A stretch of DNA of 64,000 nt from Malania oleifera (Eukaryota; Streptophyta; Magnoliopsida; Santalales; Ximeniaceae): positions 66,681,101 to 66,745,100 of the forward strand of contig NC_080428.1 of assembly GCF_029873635.1 (NCBI RefSeq). Reading direction: 5' to 3'. Both the position numbers and the translations under genes were made by a program. Under the pieces are notes generated by a model. That model saw only the letters and a program-made list of their open reading frames with translations, was not told where the DNA came from and did not search any database. Position 1 is the stretch's first letter. Each line of letters begins with the position of its first letter. Shown in pieces: positions 58,775 to 64,000 of the stretch.

Positions 58775-61351
58775 TTACATTAATCCAATTGCACAAGATC
58801 CCTTAAATGCAGCACATTAAACTCCATATGAAAATATTTTCAGTGGCCGTATATTTTTTAGAAATAATCAAACTATATATAAAAATAAAGTAACATACAT
58901 GAGATTTCTGGTTTTAGGAATTTTTTTTTATTTTGTTAAGGGACAAAATTGTCTTTGCAAAGTTGAGAGTTGGTCATTGTCTCATTGAAGAACATACTTT
59001 TCTTTTTGTAAAGTTAAGAGTTGGTTTCTCTTCATTTCTCTCCAAATCTCTCTGATTTGGGAAGAAAAAGGTAGGCCTTTCTCACCCCTTTTTTTCTCTC
59101 CTCGTCTCTCGACTTCTTTTCTCTTCTTCCCTCTTGAGCAAAACGAGAAATGCAGAGAAACTATTTCTTTTCCGGCCTCTTCACTCCACCCTAAAACTAA
59201 CACTTTTTGACAACTCAAGTCCTCTGTACCACTTTTTCTTCTAAAACTCTGCTCTCCATCCTTCATTTGGGATGCATAGACACCAGATTCTACTGTCAAA
59301 AAGTTTATGAATGAAAATAAGAAAAATATATAATTATTTTTGGCAGCCAAGTTTTCATATTGAAAAGGAACATAGGTAATAAGCTTAGAAAGGAAAAATC
59401 TTCATCATAGAACAATTACTAACGTTTCATTTGCTTCTTGGTAACTGTAGCTTGCCGCAATAGCCAGAAGTTGTCCTCCATTGTTGTACGATAAGGAAGC
59501 TACACTACTGGGGCACCTTGCCAACTGACAAGAGAGAACATAACAATGAAGGTAATGACAAGTGAGAATTTTTTTTTTAAATAGAAAAGGTAAGTTGTAA
59601 TGATTCATGTGACAACAGGCATATGCATATTTTACATGAAAATAGGCATCTGGTCCGCATCCAGACAGGAGACAGCAATATAGGAGTCCTTCAAACCACT
59701 CATTTATGTACCAATTGCTTTTTCATGACTAGAAGTTGTTGCATGGTTTCAAACCAAGAAAAGATAAGAAAATAACACAAGAAAAACCATTTATCACCTA
59801 AAGTATTACTTGGTTTGATATCTTTATGATATAATAAAAACTTAAATTAAGGTGTTATTGATTACTGGTCATATTTAATGGTAATCAACAAAGCTTTTCT
59901 GAGGTGGAGTCTTCCAACAGACTAAATTTGGTTTTTCTGATCATGCACTCAGACACTAATTGTGTTATACATTTATAAATCAACAATCATCATCTTCAAG
60001 GTAAGAAATTCAACCATTTTTTTTCAGTTCAGACATAAGATCTAAGAGTTCCTTAGACCTTCTGTATATATATCAGGGCATAATACAGAGCATTAGTGCA
60101 AGTACCAGCATATGCAAATAGAAAACTTGCATCAAAATCAGATACAAAGTACCTCAAATATTCTTCTCCTACTTTGAGAATCCCATGCACAAATGTATCC
60201 TTCATTATCGCTGGTGACCAAAATACTACTGGTGCTAAATCACAAAAACATAAAATTGTTAAGCATTCCTAGCCTGTGATGATAAGCTAATAATAAAGGC
60301 AGACATACAGTGGATTAAATACAATGTCATTCACTGCTACAAGATGATCTCTTCCATTTTTTGACTTCGGATGACACCGAAAAGTATACCTGTAAAGTTC
60401 ATGAAATGTGAAAAGGACCATAAGGCGCTGTAAATAGTCCAAAAATTATAACAAAAACCTTATGCAAGCACAACACTGACATTAAATAAATCAAATTCTG
60501 AAACCCCTCATTGCAGAGCATACAGTTACGGTATATTGGTATCATATGAAAAGATAATATAGCAGTGCCATTAGTGCTCAGTTGTGGGAAAATTTTTCAG
60601 GTTTTAACAACATTTTGAATGATGCTTGGTTGACCGAGTAAGATAATCTAGAAACCAACCCCAAGTCATTTGAATTAGATGGATGGGGAATCTCCAATGC
60701 TACCCGTCCATCAACTGTTCCAGCAGCGAATCCTGCATGAATAAAAAACCTATTCAAAAAAACTTAAATACTTTGTTAAAGGAATTGCCATTATACAACC
60801 ATATTTTGATAGAAGGAATTAGTAATTTGCAATAATAGAAAATCCAAATAGCTGGAGCAGTTTCTACACTGAAGATGTGATTAATTTCTACTTGCACAAA
60901 TTAGTCAATCAGACAATATCTAAAACAAACAAGAAGACGGCACAGATTTTACCTTGGCAAAATTCAGGTAACAGGAAATGGAATGTCCCAATAATAATGG
61001 CAAAGTTTTAAAATGTTGCTTTTTTCATGAAAATAAATAAATAAATAAATTTAAACTACATCATTTACAATTTGCAAAAGTGGCACGGAGTAATACCTTC
61101 ACAATTATTAGGAATTGAGCGTATACATCTTATTCGAAGGTTCGTATATGATTCTTTTACTTGGAGTGATCTCTCCAAATTACGCAAGTCATACATATTT
61201 ATGGATTCTCCGGTGGCAAACATCAAATTAAACCCACAGAGTGACATGGAATCCACCGCAGCAGTCAGAACTTTTGTGTATGTGAGTGCCTTTGCACAGC
61301 GTATGTCCCAAGACATTATCTTCCTGTCCCAACCAGCAGAAATCACTTGAT
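57274..61351 (-). CDS. BUB3.3: BUB3.3-like WD40 mitotic checkpoint protein, 5' exon(s) not in view
   Basis: Six minus-strand exons, 61351-61097, 60732-60660, 60389-60309, 60234-60153, 59524-59424 and 57352-57274, with matching splice phases and GT-AG introns, encode about 223 residues ending at a TAG (57276-57274). Visible WD40 blades include QVISAGWDRKIMSWDIR, FAAGTVDGRVALEI, a GYTFRCHPK segment, AVNDIVFNP, TSDNEGYICAWDSQSRRR and SSVASLSYNNGGQLLAIAAS, followed by EANETEQLPQIFIHE. The order and wording match plant BUB3.3, a BUB3 paralogue used in the spindle assembly checkpoint and kinetochore function. The first exon here starts within a codon, so roughly 100 N-terminal residues (the first blades) must come from an exon that I could not find up to 63.1 kb. 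It lies beyond the window or has been lost. Confidence 0.88.
57600..58085. repeat. Possible LTR-type remnant in BUB3.3-like intron
   Basis: Within the 2.1-kb intron between the last two exons is a block with higher GC and text such as GACTTAGCGTCACGAGCC and a run to GCAGCACGGCCC that looks like retroelement noncoding sequence. There are no defined ends or target duplication. Confidence 0.25.
58741..58769. repeat. TA microsatellite
   Basis: About fourteen TA units, in the same intron. Confidence 0.9.
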
Positions 61352-62700
61352 CTACAATCAGAAAGAGCACAATTTAATTTTTCATTTAAATAAGCAGAAA
61401 GACAAAACAAAGCAATAGATAGGAACCACTTATGTAGCACAATGAACTTCCTATGTGTCAAAGATAATTATCCATCTGTAAGAGAGTATCTGTTACAAGT
61501 CTGGAAACACACAATTTGGGAGCTTGGGTTTAGGGTCTGACCTTACACCTTCACAATCACATGTCCTGAAGTACCTACCATATCTAGGCATGCGAAATGT
61601 ATAACAGTGGAGACAAACTCAAAAAACATTGTATCCTCACTACTAGCAGTCAGATACATAAATCCATTTTTCACAGCTTAAAAGAATGAAATAATCTTGT
61701 CCAACTTTTCTCATCGCATCCTTAAAAGTTTCAAGTTTCACCCATCCTCAACAAATTGGATTACTCAGATATCTTATGCCTATTTCAATTTTTTGTTGTA
61801 ATCGTCTAGAATTTAAATGCAGGGCATGTAACCCTTAAATAATATTATCACCCTATAAATTTCCTCATTAGATTGTTCAACAAATTATAAAAATATTTTG
61901 AGAGTTAAATCTGTTTTGCCTGACAGTGAAGAGGTATAAAGTTCCCACCAGAATTAAAAGAACATTTGTCTAAATACAAATAATAATTTTAAATAGAAAC
62001 AATACTGAAACTTGAAGGCCATCACAGTAAATACACAGCCTTGATCTCCAGCAAACAGTTTACAATTGCCATTAGCTCCTTGGCCAGATATTTGTACTTT
62101 CATTTGAACTGCTAAAGTCCAGATTGCATGTCAATTTACATGAATTCTTCCAAAACAAAATTAAAAAAGTAAAGCCTGTTTAAATTATAAACTGCATAAA
62201 TATGACATCTCTTCTTGTAAAATTAACTTCACCCTGGCTAGATCCATCCCCATACATGAGGTTGACCATGTTAACTCTCCTTTGGTTCACAAAATCATAA
62301 ACCCATAATTTTATCAAAAATATCTTTAGTACATTCAATTTTGATACAAATCAGGCGAAGATAAAGGCAAGTCTCACAAAGCTCTCTCTCACAAGAATAT
62401 TGTTGATATTTTATAAAGGCAGAAATGATTCAACAGGAACCAATGCACTAGTAGTAAATCGCCAACCTAAAAGCCCAAAAAGAGAACAAGATAGAGTTTA
62501 CAAAATAAATATGCTTTTGTGGTGTTTAGTTTGTGGACTGAACCAACGATTCCCAGGAATCCTCATTGGTTCCAAATTTTTCTCATGTTTAGTTCACATT
62601 TTATAATCGAAACGCTATATATTTCCACAAATCTATTCAACACTGGCATTCCTATTCCCATTAAAAAGGTGGGTATCCAGATTCCCAGGCTGTGGGAATC

Positions 62701-62734
<34 letters not shown>

Positions 62735-63100
62735 TGACAAAAAAAACCTTGGTTATATTTTAAAAATCGAAAAATACCCTCGCTTCTTAAAAACCTATTG
62801 CAATCCCAAATTAATGTTCTTTCCCACACTCTCCCCCATTGTACGAATAGATTTTTAAAATAATGTGGGAATTTTGAGATGGAAGTTGGTGTTGACTCAT
62901 GGATTTTAAGTTTAAATTTAGATTATGTAGGTTCAGTTAATATGGAATATACCAACCCCCCCCCCCCCCAAGAAAAAATAAAAATAAACCTTGAATCTTC
63001 AAAGGAATTGGAGGGGAGCATGTTGAGATTGCAGCTGGTGGACTCGTCGGCACCCGCACCAACCAGCTGCTTATGCCAAATTTTGAGCTGCAGTAGGTGG
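61352..63100. other. Presumed first intron or upstream DNA of the BUB3.3-like gene
   Basis: No N-terminal BUB3 coding sequence was found on the minus strand. A possible MITE-like stretch with GGTGTTTAGTTTGTGG and ATTCCCAGG near 62519-62700, a TA microsatellite (62704-62731) and a C tract (62957-62970) are present. Confidence 0.5.
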
Positions 63101-63242
63101 AAACTGGCAGCCACCTTCACCTACATTGCCCTCCTTGGTTGACTTGCACCCCCCATCTCAGGCTATATAAATGTGATGGGTGTTGTGTGTGTGTGTGCAG
63201 AGTAGAGCAGTAAGGTGTGCAGAAGCTGTGTGCATTGTGTGA

Positions 63243-63277
<35 letters not shown>

Positions 63278-63449
63278 GAGTTGAAGGCAGTAGCCTCCTC
63301 CTCCTTGTATTATTCTCCCAATTATAGTGAAGTTGTGCGTGCTCCGTGGATGTAGGTCAGGTTGGACCGAACCACGTAAATCCGATGTTCCATTTTTGTT
63401 ATTTATTTTTGCCCGTGTGTGATTGTTGCTCCTAGATCCACCCCCAACA
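63101..63449 (+). repeat. LTR-type repeat, left arm of an inverted pair
   Basis: About 349 bases ending CCACCCCCAACA. Contains a TATATAAA box near 63164, a GA microsatellite (63247-63274), the block GAAGGCAGTAGCCTCCTCCT, and the complement of the ACGTGGTTCGG signature near 63370. It reads as U3-R-U5 of a plus-strand LTR whose beginning lies to the left. It is the inverse of 63675-64000. Confidence 0.8.
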
Positions 63450-63674
63450 GAGCATTATCATTTGTTTTTGTTTCTTTGCTTTAAGAGGATCTCTTATCTG
63501 CCGCCCCTAGTAAATTCTTCTCTTTCCTGATAATGAATTTCTTTTTCTACCAAAAGATAAAAACAAGGCTAAACAATATAACTTGATAGGCATATTTGTG
63601 AATTGCATATTATTAATATTATTGTTTTAAAAATAGTTGAACTATTGCATTAGCTTTGAATTATATGTGATTTG

Positions 63675-64000
63675 TGTTGGGGGGTGGATCTAGGAGCAAC
63701 AATTGCACACGAACAAAATACACAGCCACAATGGAACACCAGATTTACGTGGTTCGGTTGAATCAACCTACGTCCACGGAATACACACCAATTCACTATA
63801 ACCGGGAGAATAATACAAGGAGGAGGAGGCTATTGCCTTCAACTCAACTCTCTCTCTCTCTCTCACACCACACTCTCTGTTCTGCACACACAGCTCTACA
63901 CATGAGATCTTGCACACACACAGACATCTCATTTATAGCCATGGAGGGGGGGTGCAAGTCAACCAAGGTGGGCAATGTAGGTGAAGGTGGCTGCCAGCTT
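63675..64000 (-). repeat. LTR-type repeat, right arm of an inverted pair
   Basis: At least 326 bases starting TGTTGGGGGGTGGATCTAGG, homologous to the complement of 63101-63449 to the end of the window. It carries TTTACGTGGTTCGG and CCTACGTCCACGG (63751-63782), a CT repeat and a TATA-like GGCTATAAATG on the minus strand. A 225-base AT-rich spacer (63450-63674) separates the arms. It continues beyond the window. Confidence 0.8.

Noticed and set aside
1-64000. CRISPR arrays, operons, rRNA or intact tRNA genes
   Set aside because: None are expected in plant nuclear DNA of this kind. The only regular repeats are microsatellites and the intron triplication, and no tRNA cloverleaf or rRNA segment was recognised.

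Overview
This is a nuclear window from a flowering plant, probably a woody eudicot. It has about 35% GC intergenic DNA, GT-AG introns, several plant retrotransposon families, an endogenous pararetrovirus fossil, plant SINE and MITE copies, and host genes whose closest remembered relatives are Arabidopsis proteins. I see no prokaryotic or organellar features.

Layout. Positions 1-3400 hold a fossil caulimovirid in two head-to-head pieces, followed by a SINE with a 10-bp target duplication (3921-4139). Positions 5340-12663 are a nested stack: an L1-type LINE is split by a complete-ended minus-strand Ty1/copia element (5716-11242, TSD ATTTA), which itself carries an RTE-type LINE 3' end and an LTR-like block. 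Positions 13279-15961 are a degenerate LTR element with gypsy-like remains. From 16 to 23 kb there are an LTR-like repeat with an snRNA-type USE motif, a second L1 fragment, MITEs and AT-rich DNA. A solo LTR of a chromovirus (23177-25182, TSD TGGCA) is followed by two Tekay/Del-like Ty3/gypsy chromovirus fossils arranged tail to tail (27087-34225 on +, 34226-39590 on -). All three chromovirus LTRs share TCGTCGACGA motifs just upstream of the TATA region.

The genic half starts near 42.8 kb. Two small GC-rich islands with G-box and I-box motifs precede a NAP-type NAC transcription factor (44873-45935, +, three exons). Then come CYP704B1, a sporopollenin fatty-acid omega-hydroxylase (47223-49648, +, six exons), an MPO1-like/DUF962 ER membrane protein (54353-50776, -, four exons), and the 3' six exons of a BUB3.3-like WD40 spindle-checkpoint protein (61351-57274, -). 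The first part of the BUB3.3-like gene is not found in the window. NAP, CYP704B1 and BUB3.3 lie close together in Arabidopsis chromosome 1 as well (At1g69490, At1g69500 and At1g69400, from memory), so this looks like conserved microsynteny.

The host genes do not form a pathway. NAP acts in leaf senescence, CYP704B1 in pollen wall synthesis, MPO1-like proteins in 2-hydroxy fatty acid oxidation, and BUB3.3 in mitosis. I found no convincing new molecular system. The most unusual structures are the near-identical 0.3-kb triplication in MPO1-like intron 1, the inverted LTR pair at 63.1-64.0 kb, a perfect 78-bp palindrome inside a chromovirus LTR, and the shared decamer clusters in the chromovirus LTRs.
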